DNA of 64,000 bases from Ectobacillus antri. Its GTDB lineage: Bacteria > Bacillota > Bacilli > Bacillales > Bacillaceae_G. The stretch lies in contig NZ_RIAV01000002.1 of NCBI RefSeq assembly GCF_003852715.1, positions 1 to 64,000 of the forward strand, in the 5' to 3' direction. The position numbers and the translations under genes are program-made. Below are positions 1 to 8,561 of this stretch, in pieces. Within the stretch, counting starts at the first letter, position 1; each line of letters opens with the position of its first letter. A model generated the notes under the pieces. The model did no database searches. It was not told the DNA's origin and saw nothing but the letters and a program-made list of their open reading frames with translations.

Positions 1-145
1 TTCGCGGAGCACGAGAGAGCGGAAATTAGAGTTTAGGTGTCCCGCAAGAGCGTCTCGCGGAGCACGAGAGAGCGGAAATTAGAGTTTAGGTGTCCCGCAA
101 GAGCGTTTCGCGGAGCACGGGAGAGGGTAAATCTAAGATCAGGTA
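1..145. repeat. 53-bp tandem repeat, at least 2 full units plus a decayed third
   Basis: Units at 1-53 and 54-106 differ only at their first base. A third unit starting at 107 matches for about 14 bases and then decays. The array is cut by the window edge, so its full size is unknown. The unit is GC-rich with many CpG, in a non-coding setting upstream of gerE. I see no CRISPR-like spacers, since units abut directly. It could be a Bacillus interspersed repeat, but I cannot assign a family. Confidence 0.8.
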
Positions 146-232
146 CCACCCCCGCATAAACTAGCCTAAAGCCCTTATACATAACAGGAACAAGTACCCT
201 TCGCCCTCCCAAAAAAACTGTCGTGATGCATG

Positions 233-261
233 CACCACGAGTCACATGTGTTCATACAATA
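233..261 (+). promoter_or_regulatory. candidate sigma-K promoter of gerE
   Basis: CACC at 233-236, a 16-base spacer and CATACAATA at 253-261 match the sigma-K pattern (mACm, N16, CATAnnnTA). It lies about 63 bases upstream of the gerE start. In B. subtilis gerE is transcribed by sigma-K in the mother cell, so position and type agree. Confidence 0.6.
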
Positions 262-323
262 CAAAGACTAAATGAATACCCAAATCCCAATTTGGCTCAG
301 GGCAGGCAAGGAGGGTTATACAG

Positions 324-548
324 TTGAAGGAAAAAGACTTTGGATCTAAACCGTTACTTACGAAACGTGAGAGGGAAGTATTCGAGCTGCTTGTGCAAGA
401 TAAAACGACGAAGGAAATCGCCGGCGAATTGTTCATCAGTGAGAAGACAGTCCGGAACCACATTAGCAATGCAATGCAAAAGCTTGGAGTAAAGGGGCGC
501 TCTCAAGCAGTAGTAGAGCTTCTTCGTATGGGAGAGCTTGAACTATAA
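324..548 (+). CDS. gerE: GerE, late mother-cell sporulation regulator
   Basis: This 74-residue protein is a single LuxR-type helix-turn-helix domain with no receiver domain. The recognition region runs over about residues 29-55 (TTKEIAGELFISEKTVRNHI). Length and sequence match B. subtilis GerE closely. In the family, GerE activates or represses sigma-K-dependent coat genes late in sporulation. The start is a TTG at 324 preceded by AAGGAGGG at 309-316; no in-frame ATG fits. It is monocistronic, with a sigma-K-like promoter upstream and a strong terminator behind it. Confidence 0.97.
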   Translation: MKEKDFGSKPLLTKREREVFELLVQDKTTKEIAGELFISEKTVRNHISNAMQKLGVKGRSQAVVELLRMGELEL

Positions 549-552
549 GAGA

Positions 553-588
553 AAAGCCGACTTTCACCTTGAAAGTCGGCTTTTTGTT
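553..588 (+). terminator. terminator of gerE
   Basis: A 14-bp stem beginning AAAGCCGACTTTCA closes over a short loop and is followed by a T-rich run. Confidence 0.9.
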
Positions 589-695
589 TGTAAACTCTTG
601 CAAATTCAGTAGAAAAGGAGCAAAATAGGATATTGAATTGCGATGTACTCGCATCGCAATAGGCTGCTAGTACAGACAGAAAATGGGGCGATGTT

Positions 696-1487
696 TTGAA
701 TAAGGCAATAGGTGTGTTGGATTCCGGAGTTGGCGGATTGACAGTTGCAAGAGAGATTATTCGCCAGCTGCCGAAGGAACGAATTATTTATGTGGGAGAT
801 ACGGCTCGCTGTCCATACGGTCCACGTCCGCAGGAAGAAGTGCGTACATTTACGTGGGAAATGACAGATTATTTATTGTCTCAAGATATAAAGATGTTAG
901 TCATCGCATGTAACACGGCGACTTCCGTTGTATTAAAAGAAATGCAGGAGCGTTTATCAATTCCGGTTGTTGGTGTCATTCATCCAGGTGCGCGCACCGC
1001 ACTCAAGGTGACGCGCAATTACCAGGTCGGTGTGATTGGAACAATTGGAACGATTGAAAGCGGTGCATATACAGACGCATTGCGTTCTATTAATAATCGT
1101 GTAGAAGTGGAAGGATTGGCTTGTCCGCCGTTTGTACCGCTCGTTGAAAATGGTGAGTATAATAGCGTGCATGCGCGAGCTGTTGTTGCTGAGACACTGC
1201 AACCACTGAAAGAAACGAATATTGATACACTTATATTAGGCTGTACGCATTATCCTATTTTAGGACCGGTTATCCAGCAGGTGATGGGAGATTGTGTAAA
1301 GTTAATTAGTTCTGGTGATGAAACAGCACGTGAAGTAAGTACTATTTTATATCATAATCAAATGCTAAATATAGAAGAAGACGGAGAGCATTTGTTTTTA
1401 ACGACAGGTTCTGTTGAGAAATTTAAAGAAATTGCATCTAGTTGGTTTGGTCAGCCAATTGAAAATGTAAAACATATTACGTTGTAA
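696..1487 (+). CDS. racE: glutamate racemase
   Basis: It converts L-glutamate to D-glutamate for peptidoglycan, and in some bacilli for poly-gamma-glutamate. It is 263 aa, typical for MurI/RacE. The two catalytic cysteines sit in ACNTAT (Cys72) and GCTHYP (Cys183), and the N-terminal DSGVGGL motif is intact. The start is TTG at 696; the upstream ATG at 691 runs straight into a stop. The position between gerE and gerM is the standard Bacillus context. A hairpin terminator follows. Confidence 0.95.
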   Translation: MNKAIGVLDSGVGGLTVAREIIRQLPKERIIYVGDTARCPYGPRPQEEVRTFTWEMTDYLLSQDIKMLVIACNTATSVVLKEMQERLSIPVVGVIHPGARTALKVTRNYQVGVIGTIGTIESGAYTDALRSINNRVEVEGLACPPFVPLVENGEYNSVHARAVVAETLQPLKETNIDTLILGCTHYPILGPVIQQVMGDCVKLISSGDETAREVSTILYHNQMLNIEEDGEHLFLTTGSVEKFKEIASSWFGQPIENVKHITL

Positions 1488-1523
1488 GAAGAGATCATGA
1501 CTGTAATAGATGTACGTATATAC

Positions 1524-1556
1524 AAACCGTGCTGCCTTGTGCAGTGCGGTTTTTTC
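1524..1556 (+). terminator. terminator of racE
   Basis: A 9-bp stem (CCGTGCTGC, two G-U pairs) is followed by a T run. Confidence 0.8.
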
Positions 1557-1646
1557 GTTAGTAAATAATTTTTTGGTCAAGCTGGTCTAATTACAATACA
1601 TAGCCTGTATACATGATAGTACAAACCATCTCAGGAGGGGAATGTT

Positions 1647-2702
1647 ATGCAAAAAACAACGAAGTGGGTTGCTTGTGCTGTCGCGAGTTCTGTATTGTTG
1701 ACCGGCTGCGGCATGTTTGGAGAACAAAAGAAAGAACAGATTGATCCGCCGAAAAATGTAACATATACAAAGGAAGAACAGGCGAAGCAATCCGGTGAGA
1801 AAAAGATAGAGGCAGCAAAACGGGAGCTCTACCTGGTTGACAAAAACGGCTTTGTGGTACCGCAAGCATTGGCTCTTCCGGATGCCAAGGACAATGCAGT
1901 TATTAAGCAGTCTTTAGAATACCTAGTCAAAGACGGTCCTGTTACGAATTTACTGCCGAACGGTTTTCAAGCGGTATTGCCAGCAAATACAACTGTGAAT
2001 GGTGTAGACATTAAAGATGGAACCGCGATTGCGGATTTCTCCGCCGAATTTAAAAAGTATAAAAAAGAAGAAGAGCGCCGCATTGTTGAGGCGATTACTT
2101 GGACACTCACGCAATTTAAAGATGTGCAGCGCGTTAAAATTCGGATAGACGGTCAAGACTTGGCGATGATGCCTGTGGATAAAACACCAATCGGAGAAGG
2201 GTTGAGCCGTGCTGATGGTATTAATTTTGATGATCGACAAGTACTTGATGTTATGAATACAAAGCCAGTTACGCTATATTTTGTAGCTCAAAACAATAAG
2301 CAAACATACTATGTACCAGTTACACGACGTATCGCAAATAATAAAGAAACGGCTACAAAAGAGGGCGAAGTAATGGCAGTAGTAAATGAACTTGTAAAAG
2401 GTCCTTCTTATAAATCCCAGCTTTCAAGCGATTTTAATGCTGGGGTTAAGGTGTTAACACCACCGAAGCTCGAGGGTGGTAAGGTAACGCTAAACTTTAA
2501 TCAAAATATATACGGTGATACTAAGAAAAGCATGATTTCAAATCATGTACTGCAGGCGCTCGTATTGTCTTTGACGGAACAAAAGGGTGTGGAAGGGGTA
2601 GCGATTCAGGTGGATGGTAAGGGGAATATTGTAAAGGAAAACGGAGAAAAGCTAACTGCGCCTGTAACAAGACCGCAAAATGTGAACACAGGTAGTTTCT
2701 AA
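1647..2702 (+). CDS. gerM: GerM, spore germination and sporulation lipoprotein
   Basis: This 351-aa protein opens with a lipoprotein signal peptide and lipobox LLTGC (Cys21), followed by two GerMN domains (about residues 80-190 and 215-335). In B. subtilis, GerM is a mother-cell lipoprotein associated with the SpoIIIA-SpoIIQ channel between mother cell and forespore. An AGGAGGGG ribosome site at 1633-1640 fixes the ATG start. A palindromic terminator follows, so it is probably transcribed alone. Confidence 0.95.
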   Translation: MQKTTKWVACAVASSVLLTGCGMFGEQKKEQIDPPKNVTYTKEEQAKQSGEKKIEAAKRELYLVDKNGFVVPQALALPDAKDNAVIKQSLEYLVKDGPVTNLLPNGFQAVLPANTTVNGVDIKDGTAIADFSAEFKKYKKEEERRIVEAITWTLTQFKDVQRVKIRIDGQDLAMMPVDKTPIGEGLSRADGINFDDRQVLDVMNTKPVTLYFVAQNNKQTYYVPVTRRIANNKETATKEGEVMAVVNELVKGPSYKSQLSSDFNAGVKVLTPPKLEGGKVTLNFNQNIYGDTKKSMISNHVLQALVLSLTEQKGVEGVAIQVDGKGNIVKENGEKLTAPVTRPQNVNTGSF

Positions 2703-2722
2703 TGAATATATTTTGCTATACT

Positions 2723-2754
2723 TAAAAAGAAGAAGGATTCCTTCTTCTTTTTTC
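2723..2754 (+). terminator. terminator of gerM
   Basis: AAAAGAAGAAGGA pairs with its complement across a very short loop and ends in a T run. Confidence 0.85.
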
Positions 2755-2802
2755 CATTCATAATCACTTTTTTGGTCATACTACAGGGTAGGAGGGGTTT
2801 AT

Positions 2803-3558
2803 ATGAGAGTGGACGGACGTCAAAACAATGAGCTGCGACGTATACATATTCAAACAAATTATTTAAAGCACCCGGAAGGTTCGGTTCTAATTGAGGTAGG
2901 CGATACGAAGGTAATCTGTGCTGCAAGCATCGATGATCGGGTACCATCGTTTATGCGTGGAGAGGGAAAGGGTTGGATTACGGCGGAATACGCGATGCTA
3001 CCTCGCGCGACAGAGCAACGCACTATTCGGGAATCTAGCAAAGGAAAGGTGTCCGGCCGCACAATGGAAATTCAGCGTCTGATTGGCCGTGCACTGCGCG
3101 CCGTAGTAGATTTGGAAGCACTCGGTGAGAAGACCGTGTGGATTGATTGTGATGTCATTCAAGCGGATGGCGGTACGAGAACAGCTTCAATTACTGGAGC
3201 GTTTGTTGCAATGGTATTGGCGTTTCAAAAGCTTGTAGAAAACGGAAAGCTGACGCACATTCCGGTTAAAGATTATTTAGCTGCGACATCTGTTGGTATC
3301 ATTGATGAGCATGGTGTTGTACTTGACTTGAATTATATGGAAGATTCTGCAGCCAATGTGGATATGAATATTATCATGACAGGAAAAGGGCACTTTGTGG
3401 AAGTACAAGGAACAGGTGAAGAAGCAACATTCAGTAAAGAAGAAATGGCTGCGCTTCTTGAGATGGCCGAACATGGTATACATAAGCTGGTAGCCATTCA
3501 GCAAGAAGCACTGGGTGAAATTGCAGAACAAATGGATGAAAGGATGAAAGCGCAATGA
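2803..3558 (+). CDS. rph: ribonuclease PH
   Basis: RNase PH is a phosphorolytic 3'-5' exoribonuclease that trims tRNA 3' ends. The protein is 251 aa and carries the phosphate-binding GGTRT motif at residues 123-127 and the expected DCDVIQ core. The ATG is preceded by AGGAGGGG. The stop overlaps the start of rdgB by 4 bases (ATGA), so rph, rdgB and ysnB form one operon. Confidence 0.96.
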   Translation: MRVDGRQNNELRRIHIQTNYLKHPEGSVLIEVGDTKVICAASIDDRVPSFMRGEGKGWITAEYAMLPRATEQRTIRESSKGKVSGRTMEIQRLIGRALRAVVDLEALGEKTVWIDCDVIQADGGTRTASITGAFVAMVLAFQKLVENGKLTHIPVKDYLAATSVGIIDEHGVVLDLNYMEDSAANVDMNIIMTGKGHFVEVQGTGEEATFSKEEMAALLEMAEHGIHKLVAIQQEALGEIAEQMDERMKAQ

Positions 3559-4169
3559 AGGATGTGGTAATCGCAACAAAAAATATGGGCAAGGTACGCG
3601 ATTTTGAGCTGTTGTTTTCTCGCTATGGATTGCGTGTAAAGTCACTGCATGATTTTCCTCATATTGAAGAGGTAGAAGAAACAGGTGAGACGTTTGAAGC
3701 GAACGCGATTTTGAAAGCCGAAGCGTTATGTAAGCAGCTAGGGCATACAGTTATTGCGGACGATTCAGGACTCATTGTTGATGCGTTGTTAGGTAAGCCA
3801 GGTGTATATTCTGCGCGCTATGCAGGAGAGCCAAAGGACGACCAAAAGAACATTGAGAAGGTACTGGATGAGCTTACAGGTGTACCGAAAGATAAGAGAA
3901 AAGCACGCTTTTATTGTGCTCTCGCAGTTGCTTTTGCAGATGAAAACAAAAAGCCTGTGATTGTGAACGGTACTTGTGAAGGCACTATTTTGGAACAGCC
4001 GCGCGGCATGAACGGTTTCGGTTATGATCCTATCTTTTATGTGGAAGAGTATAAAGCTGCGATGGCCGAGTTATCATCTGAGCAAAAAAATACAATTAGT
4101 CACCGCGGACGAGCGCTTCGCAAGCTAGAGGAAAAAATTCCGGAGTGGTTTTTAGATGATGAACTGTAA
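3555..4169 (+). CDS. rdgB: XTP/dITP pyrophosphatase (RdgB/HAM1 family)
   Basis: This house-cleaning enzyme hydrolyses non-canonical purine triphosphates (ITP, dITP, XTP) to monophosphates, keeping them out of DNA and RNA. It is 204 aa. Motifs seen: nucleotide-binding TKNMGK near residues 8-13, catalytic ADDSGL with Asp69/Asp70, GFGYDPIF, and SHRGRA near the C-terminus. It overlaps rph by 4 bases and ysnB by 14 bases, so translation is probably coupled. The B. subtilis name is ysnA. Confidence 0.95.
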   Translation: MKDVVIATKNMGKVRDFELLFSRYGLRVKSLHDFPHIEEVEETGETFEANAILKAEALCKQLGHTVIADDSGLIVDALLGKPGVYSARYAGEPKDDQKNIEKVLDELTGVPKDKRKARFYCALAVAFADENKKPVIVNGTCEGTILEQPRGMNGFGYDPIFYVEEYKAAMAELSSEQKNTISHRGRALRKLEEKIPEWFLDDEL

Positions 4170-4665
4170 GGTACTGATTGTTAGCGATAGTCATGGCATG
4201 ACAGGAGAGTTACAGGAATTATACAACCGACATGCCGTGGATGTATATATTCATTGTGGTGACTCGGAGTTGCCCGCTGCACATCCGGCACTTGCAGGCT
4301 ATTCTGTTGTGAAAGGTAACTGCGATTTTGAATCGGCATATCCTACTAATTATGTAGAAAAAGTGAATGGTTTATCTATTTTTGTAACGCATGGCCATCT
4401 ATACAATGTGAAAATGACACTGCAGAAGATCTGGTATAAAGCAAAGGAAGCGGGAGCGCAGGTTGCCTGTTTTGGTCATTCTCACATCATGGGTGCGGAA
4501 CTAATTGAGGATGTGTTGTTGATTAATCCCGGCAGCATATTGCTGCCGCGCGGCCGGAGGGAGCGCACTTATGCACTCTTAGATGTGCAAAACAAACAAG
4601 CAACCGTCATTTTTTATGAGTTAAGCGGCAAAGAAGTGGCAAAAGAATCATTTGTATTACAATAA
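4156..4665 (+). CDS. ysnB: YfcE/MJ0936-type metallophosphoesterase (YsnB)
   Basis: A calcineurin-like phosphoesterase of 169 aa. The metal-binding motifs are in order: DSH near residue 11, GDSE, GNCD, HGH and GHSH. Family members are Mn-dependent phosphodiesterases of uncertain physiological substrate. Either ATG at 4156 or ATG at 4159 could start it. It is the last gene of the rph operon and is followed by a terminator. Confidence 0.9.
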   Translation: MMNCKVLIVSDSHGMTGELQELYNRHAVDVYIHCGDSELPAAHPALAGYSVVKGNCDFESAYPTNYVEKVNGLSIFVTHGHLYNVKMTLQKIWYKAKEAGAQVACFGHSHIMGAELIEDVLLINPGSILLPRGRRERTYALLDVQNKQATVIFYELSGKEVAKESFVLQ

Positions 4666-4690
4666 GAGGGCGAACAGCCCTCTCTTTTAT
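4666..4690 (+). terminator. terminator of the rph-rdgB-ysnB operon
   Basis: GAGGGC and GCCCTC form a stem over a 5-base loop, followed by TCTTTT directly after the stop codon. Confidence 0.8.
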
Positions 4691-4790
4691 AAGAAAGTAA
4701 GCAATGGCCGCAGTAATTTGGCGACTTTTAAAGAGAATCTGTCAACATTAAATTTTTGGCTACTTTTTCTAATAAAAATGAAAAAACGTG

Positions 4791-4819
4791 TTGACTTCAA
4801 TATGTTATAAGAATATAAT
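4791..4819 (+). promoter_or_regulatory. sigma-A promoter of the tRNA pair
   Basis: TTGACT at 4791-4796, a 17-base spacer and a perfect TATAAT at 4814-4819, placed about 35 bases before tRNA-Gly. Confidence 0.85.
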
Positions 4820-4853
4820 AAAGAATGTCGATACGACATCATGTAAAACACAT

Positions 4854-4927
4854 GCGGGTGTAGTTTAATGGTAGAACTTCAGCCTTCCAAGCTGATAGCG
4901 TGGGTTCGATTCCCATCACCCGCTCCA
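4854..4927 (+). tRNA. tRNA-Gly (anticodon TCC)
   Basis: A complete cloverleaf. The acceptor GCGGGTG pairs with CACCCGC, the anticodon loop CTTCCAA gives anticodon TCC, the T arm has GGTTCGATTCC, and CCA is encoded at 4925-4927. It starts the two-tRNA transcript and lies one base before tRNA-Arg. Confidence 0.97.
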
Positions 4928-4928
4928 T

Positions 4929-5005
<77 letters not shown>

Positions 5006-5017
5006 TTACATAACAGT

Positions 5018-5070
5018 TTAACCTTTGATATGACAGGGGTTTTGACAGATAAGGGATGCTAACACAGATT
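5018..5070 (+). promoter_or_regulatory. left-end candidate integrase arm sites
   Basis: TTAACCTTTGATATG at 5018-5032 and GATAAGGGA at 5048-5056 recur in the same order and orientation at the right end (11521-11535, 11550-11558). TAACACAGATT at 5060-5070 recurs inverted at 11513-11523. Shared words just inside both attachment sites are typical of integrase or excisionase binding sites. Confidence 0.55.
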
Positions 5071-5098
5071 ATAACACTGTGGGAGCATCTCTTTTTTT
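5055..5098 (+). terminator. terminator behind the tRNA transcript
   Basis: GATGCT pairs with AGCATC and, inside it, CACAG pairs with CTGTG, followed by seven T. It lies in element DNA, so the element supplies the end of the host tRNA transcript. Confidence 0.8.
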
Positions 5099-5149
5099 AT
5101 CCCTACAATTTTCTATTGCCTCCAAGTTAATTTTACTGGAGGAGATAGC

Positions 5150-6184
5150 ATGACAAAGAAAAAAGGTATTTTTGATGTAGGAGCAGATATTAACCTGTTT
5201 AAGCATGGCATAGGATCAGGAGCAGAGACTAAGCCATCTGGGCAGTCTAAGTACTCAGGAACATCCTCAGCTCATACAACAGTAGCTGTAAAGGAAGAAG
5301 GCAGAGATTTAGACAGTGTTATTGAAATTATCATTCAGCAAATGAAAGTTAGTGGATACAGAGAAAGAACTATTACTGACTATTTAAACTACATGGTACA
5401 GTTTAGGAAAGCCACAAATGTAAAATATCTTGAGCAAATAACAACAGATACTATATACTCATGGCTCAATTCAATGGATGTATCCAATCAGACTAAACTG
5501 ACTAGGCTAAAATGCCTCAAGGCTATTCTAGGCAAGTGTTTTAATAATGGATGGGTACAATCAAAGTTTTGGCATGGCATTAACATTAAAGTTGATAAAC
5601 AGGTCAAGAAAGGTGCTAAGAAAGATGATGTAATGGTTTTACTCTCTTTGTTAGACTTAAATACCTTTATAGGTTTGAGGGATGCTGTGGCAGTTCTCAC
5701 TCTTTATAGAACAGGGGTTAGAATAAATACTCTGGGACAACTCCAAGAGAAACATATTGATTTTGAGAATAAGCTATTATGTATGGATGGAACAATATTA
5801 AAAAACCACAAGCTGTTAAAGTTACCTCTTGATGATGAGTTATTGCATCTGATGAAAGTTCTTATAATGCAAAATAACAAAATAAGGGAGTATTATGGGC
5901 AGAAAAACTCTTATCTGTTTATTAGCTATAAAGGGACATCATTAGATACAAAGTCAACTAATAATGCTATATCTAAGCAGCTCCACAAATACTCTAAAAG
6001 ATATGGATTAAATAACATTAATCCTCATGCTCTTAGAAGGGGTTATGCAAAGAGCTTATTAGATAAAGGAGCTAACTTAGCATTAATATCTAAGGCTCTT
6101 GGACACTCTAATTTAGCTGTTACAACTCAGTATCTAGATTTAGATGTTGAGGAAGTTGCTGATAATCTGAGGGATTTTTTATAA
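5150..6184 (+). CDS. int: tyrosine recombinase / integrase
   Basis: A 344-aa site-specific recombinase that should catalyse integration and excision at tRNA-Arg. An N-terminal SAM-like core-binding domain covers about residues 53-150 and the catalytic domain about 155-340. The catalytic set is visible: Arg191 (TGVRINTL), a lysine in the beta-hairpin (Lys218-Lys224 region), His293-x-x-Arg296 (HALRRGYA), His319 (LGHS) and the nucleophile Tyr328 (TTQYLDL). The first 50 residues are polar and look like an extra arm-binding tail. TGGAGGAG precedes the ATG. The gene sits beside attL, as usual. All 13 arginine codons are AGA/AGG and the gene contains no CpG. Confidence 0.95.
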   Translation: MTKKKGIFDVGADINLFKHGIGSGAETKPSGQSKYSGTSSAHTTVAVKEEGRDLDSVIEIIIQQMKVSGYRERTITDYLNYMVQFRKATNVKYLEQITTDTIYSWLNSMDVSNQTKLTRLKCLKAILGKCFNNGWVQSKFWHGINIKVDKQVKKGAKKDDVMVLLSLLDLNTFIGLRDAVAVLTLYRTGVRINTLGQLQEKHIDFENKLLCMDGTILKNHKLLKLPLDDELLHLMKVLIMQNNKIREYYGQKNSYLFISYKGTSLDTKSTNNAISKQLHKYSKRYGLNNINPHALRRGYAKSLLDKGANLALISKALGHSNLAVTTQYLDLDVEEVADNLRDFL

Positions 6185-6189
6185 AAGGT

Positions 6190-6226
6190 ATCTCCTCCTG
6201 CTGTTTTAGCAGGGGGATTTCTTTGT
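6190..6226 (+). terminator. terminator of int
   Basis: CCTGCT and AGCAGG form a stem over a short T-rich loop; the tail is a short T-rich stretch. Confidence 0.65.
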
Positions 6227-6235
6227 TTGCATACA

Positions 6236-6265
6236 GAAAAGACAGAGCTGAAAACTCTGCCTCTT
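6236..6265 (-). terminator. terminator of the minus-strand secreted-protein gene
   Basis: On the minus strand CAGAG pairs with CTCTG, followed by TCTTTTC. It sits just beyond the stop of the gene at 6290-7042. Confidence 0.55.
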
Positions 6266-6289
6266 TGTCTAGTTGGTTATTTTTAAATT

Positions 6290-7042
6290 TTACATGTACC
6301 AAATTAATTCTTTTTTCATTTTTTTCCCTTGCTTACTTTTTTTATCTATAACTTGCCAAGTACCATCTTTCTTTTCCAGTGTATAAACCTCATTTGTACC
6401 ATTTGCTCTTTTAAAAAGAATATATCCTTTGTTATCCTTAATAAAAGTAACTGGTTTAATGACATTCTTTAAAGGTGGTTTAATGTCAGCGTATGGAATG
6501 TTGGCACTAATTTTTTCTACAATGTCTGAGAGTTGTTTGTACTCCTTTTGCTTTTCTGATTTATATAACAATTGGTTATAGGTATAAGGCAAATAAGTAT
6601 CTAATTTTAAATTAAATGATTTTATAATATCTGTTATTGTATCCTGATAGAATTTTTTAACTTTTTCCTCATCTTTATCTCCCTCATGAATAAAGTCAAT
6701 AGCCTTTACTCCAGCAGGATTTATTTCAAAAGTTATAGTTTCTTTCCCATAAGGGGGATTGTGAGCATGTTCAAAAGTCTCAACTTGGACTTTTACTTTA
6801 AAGCTATAGCCACCCTCACTTTCCCTGTTAATACTTAAAATTTCAGCATCAAATAAACCAAATTGTTTGTATTCACCATAATAATTATTTATTTGATCTG
6901 ATATATAAGGTGAAAGTGTAGTTAGTAAAGTATCTTGCAATAGCTTATTATCTAAATTTATTGGGCTTGCTTCTATCTGGTAAGGTATCATAAGTAAGAA
7001 AAAGATAATACCTGTAATTAATAAATTAACTTTTTTCCTCAT
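6290..7042 (-). CDS. secreted DUF3888-like protein
   Basis: A 250-aa protein with a clear signal peptide (basic MRKK, hydrophobic core to about residue 22, cleavage near IEA-SP). Residues about 35-125 resemble, from memory, the bacilli-restricted DUF3888 family, including the stretch VQVETFEHAHNPPYGKETIT. No function is known for that family. The C-terminal half is lysine-rich with a repeat-free beta pattern. AAGGAGGC at 7050-7057 on the minus strand fixes the ATG. It is transcribed against int and away from the resolvase. It holds the only CpG in the element. Confidence 0.7.
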   Translation of the reverse strand: MRKKVNLLITGIIFFLLMIPYQIEASPINLDNKLLQDTLLTTLSPYISDQINNYYGEYKQFGLFDAEILSINRESEGGYSFKVKVQVETFEHAHNPPYGKETITFEINPAGVKAIDFIHEGDKDEEKVKKFYQDTITDIIKSFNLKLDTYLPYTYNQLLYKSEKQKEYKQLSDIVEKISANIPYADIKPPLKNVIKPVTFIKDNKGYILFKRANGTNEVYTLEKKDGTWQVIDKKSKQGKKMKKELIWYM

Positions 7043-7161
7043 TTTATCTGCCTCCTTTACCTCTTCTTTAATTTTACTGTTACCTATATTAAAGAAAGTA
7101 TAAATTGGTATATATTTACATATAAAGTATTTTTCATTTTAGATATTTATCAGGCACTTCT

Positions 7162-7201
7162 CCCCCTGCTCCATACCCCCTAGTCCCCCCCTGTACCCCC
7201 C
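7162..7201 (-). other. G-quadruplex motif (minus strand), four G runs
   Basis: On the plus strand there are C runs of 5, 5, 7 and 6 bases at 7162-7166, 7176-7180, 7185-7191 and 7196-7201, separated by 9, 4 and 4 bases. On the minus strand this is a four-tract quadruplex motif. It lies between the divergent secreted-protein and resolvase genes in otherwise AT-rich DNA. Confidence 0.7.
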
Positions 7202-7213
7202 TATAACATCTAG

Positions 7214-7300
7214 TGTCTATTTAGACTCTACCTTAATTAGACAAAATAATTACTCTGAATTATACTGAGTTTCTAGTGTCTATTTTAAATGTCTATTTAA
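7214..7300 (+). promoter_or_regulatory. candidate res (resolution) site
   Basis: An inverted repeat TGTCTA...TAGACA spans 30 bases (7214-7243). TGTCTATTT recurs directly at 7277 and 7290. Repeated inverted or direct half-sites of this spacing immediately before a resolvase gene are the layout of serine-resolvase res sites, which also place the gene under its own control. Confidence 0.5.
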
Positions 7301-7329
7301 TTATCTGCATACATCAGGAGGATACATAT

Positions 7330-7911
7330 ATGGCTAAACAGTATGGATATGCAAGAGTTTCAACAGCAGAGCAAAGTCTTGAGGTACAGATACAGGCTTT
7401 AAAAGAGGCTGGAGTATCTGAGATTTTCAAAGATAAAGCAACAGGTAGAAATACTAAAAGGGATGGCTTACAGTCTCTCCTGAGTATTCTAGATGTTGGA
7501 GATACCCTTGTGATAACAAAGTTAGATAGGATAGCTAGGAATGTTAAGGAAGGCATACAGCTTATAGATGAATTAGCAGAGAAGGGAATAAAGCTCCATG
7601 TACTTAATATGGGATTGTTTGATGGTACAGCTACCTCAAAGCTCCTGAGGAATATACTGCTCTCTGTAGCTGAGTGGGAGAGAGAAATGATACTTGAGAG
7701 ACAAAGAGAAGGTATTGCAATAGCTAAGACTCAAGGTAAGTACAAGGGTAAGCCTAAGAAATACACAGATAAAAATCCTGCTCTAGTCCATGCTTTAGAG
7801 TTGTTTGCAAACAGAGCAACAAATGGTAAGACTGTAAAAGAAATATGTGAGATAACTAAAATTAGTAGAGCATCCCTGTACAATATAGCAAAAGAGAAGG
7901 GGATTATTTAA
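7330..7911 (+). CDS. serine recombinase (resolvase/invertase family)
   Basis: A 193-aa small serine recombinase. The catalytic serine is Ser11 in YARVS, with Arg9, and the active-site arginines lie in LDRIARN (Arg67, Arg70). The long E helix is residues about 101-130 and the C-terminal helix-turn-helix about 166-190. Such enzymes resolve plasmid multimers or cointegrates, or invert DNA. ATG 7330 is chosen because AGGAGG lies at 7316-7321; the longer frame from GTG 7276 starts inside the res repeats. A terminator follows. All 12 arginine codons are AGA/AGG. Confidence 0.93.
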   Translation: MAKQYGYARVSTAEQSLEVQIQALKEAGVSEIFKDKATGRNTKRDGLQSLLSILDVGDTLVITKLDRIARNVKEGIQLIDELAEKGIKLHVLNMGLFDGTATSKLLRNILLSVAEWEREMILERQREGIAIAKTQGKYKGKPKKYTDKNPALVHALELFANRATNGKTVKEICEITKISRASLYNIAKEKGII

Positions 7912-7942
7912 GGGCATCCAATGTGATGCTCTTTTTTTTTCT
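7911..7942 (+). terminator. terminator of the resolvase gene
   Basis: GGGCATC pairs with GATGCTC over a 6-base loop, followed by nine or more T. Confidence 0.85.
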
Positions 7943-8561
7943 TTTTTAAGTGGTCTTCTCCCTGTGATCTGTGGAAAATACAAACTTTAAATATTTTTAT
8001 GAATTGAGATACTCTGCATTTCTTGGATGTTGCATGGTTAGAAACATTGATATAACAACATTCCTACTTTATAGAAAATCCAAGACCAGCTTATCCATTC
8101 CTGTAAATTGCCTTAGTCAATAATTTCAATTTTCTCTCTAGGTAAGGCATTCCCCTAACATTCCTCTTGTTTACTTACTCCATAAATGAAAAAGGGATTC
8201 CATATATATTCATTACAATCTGTCACAGTTCTGCATTGAATTTCTAATGATAGTTTTGTGAGCAGGTTGTTTAGTAAGAAATTGTAAAGCCTGTCACAGC
8301 AAAATTTAATCATCTAAATAAAGGTTGGAGGGAAGGAATATCTTATGTCACAGTTTCCATTTCTCATCTAATTATAGTTATGGGCAGTCAATCAATTCTA
8401 ACTGTCTAACATTTTAAGGGGGAATGTCTACTTAACACTAAAGAACTGAAAGACATGAAAGCAGAGAAAGATTTTAAAGGTTGTAAAGGATGGATAGTAC
8501 AACTATTCAATACAACTTTGTATCAATATGAGTAACAACAATATTAATAGGAGGTAAGTAA
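7943..8561. other. non-coding region with three TGTCACAG repeats
   Basis: About 620 bases without a credible gene. TGTCACAG occurs in direct orientation at 8221-8228, 8292-8299 and 8346-8353. The region ends at a clear ribosome site (AGGAGG) for the winged-helix gene. Direct repeats above a DNA-binding protein could be plasmid iterons or an autoregulatory operator. I see nothing else I can name. Confidence 0.5.

Noticed and set aside
1-145. CRISPR array
   Set aside because: Repeats abut directly without spacers and no cas genes are nearby.
33-245. 70-codon minus-strand frame across the 53-bp repeats
   Set aside because: It exists because the repeats are open in one frame; no start signals or homology.
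7276-7329. Upstream extension of the resolvase from GTG 7276
   Set aside because: It lies within the TGTCTATTT repeats and has no ribosome site; ATG 7330 has AGGAGG at the right distance and gives the family's normal N-terminus.
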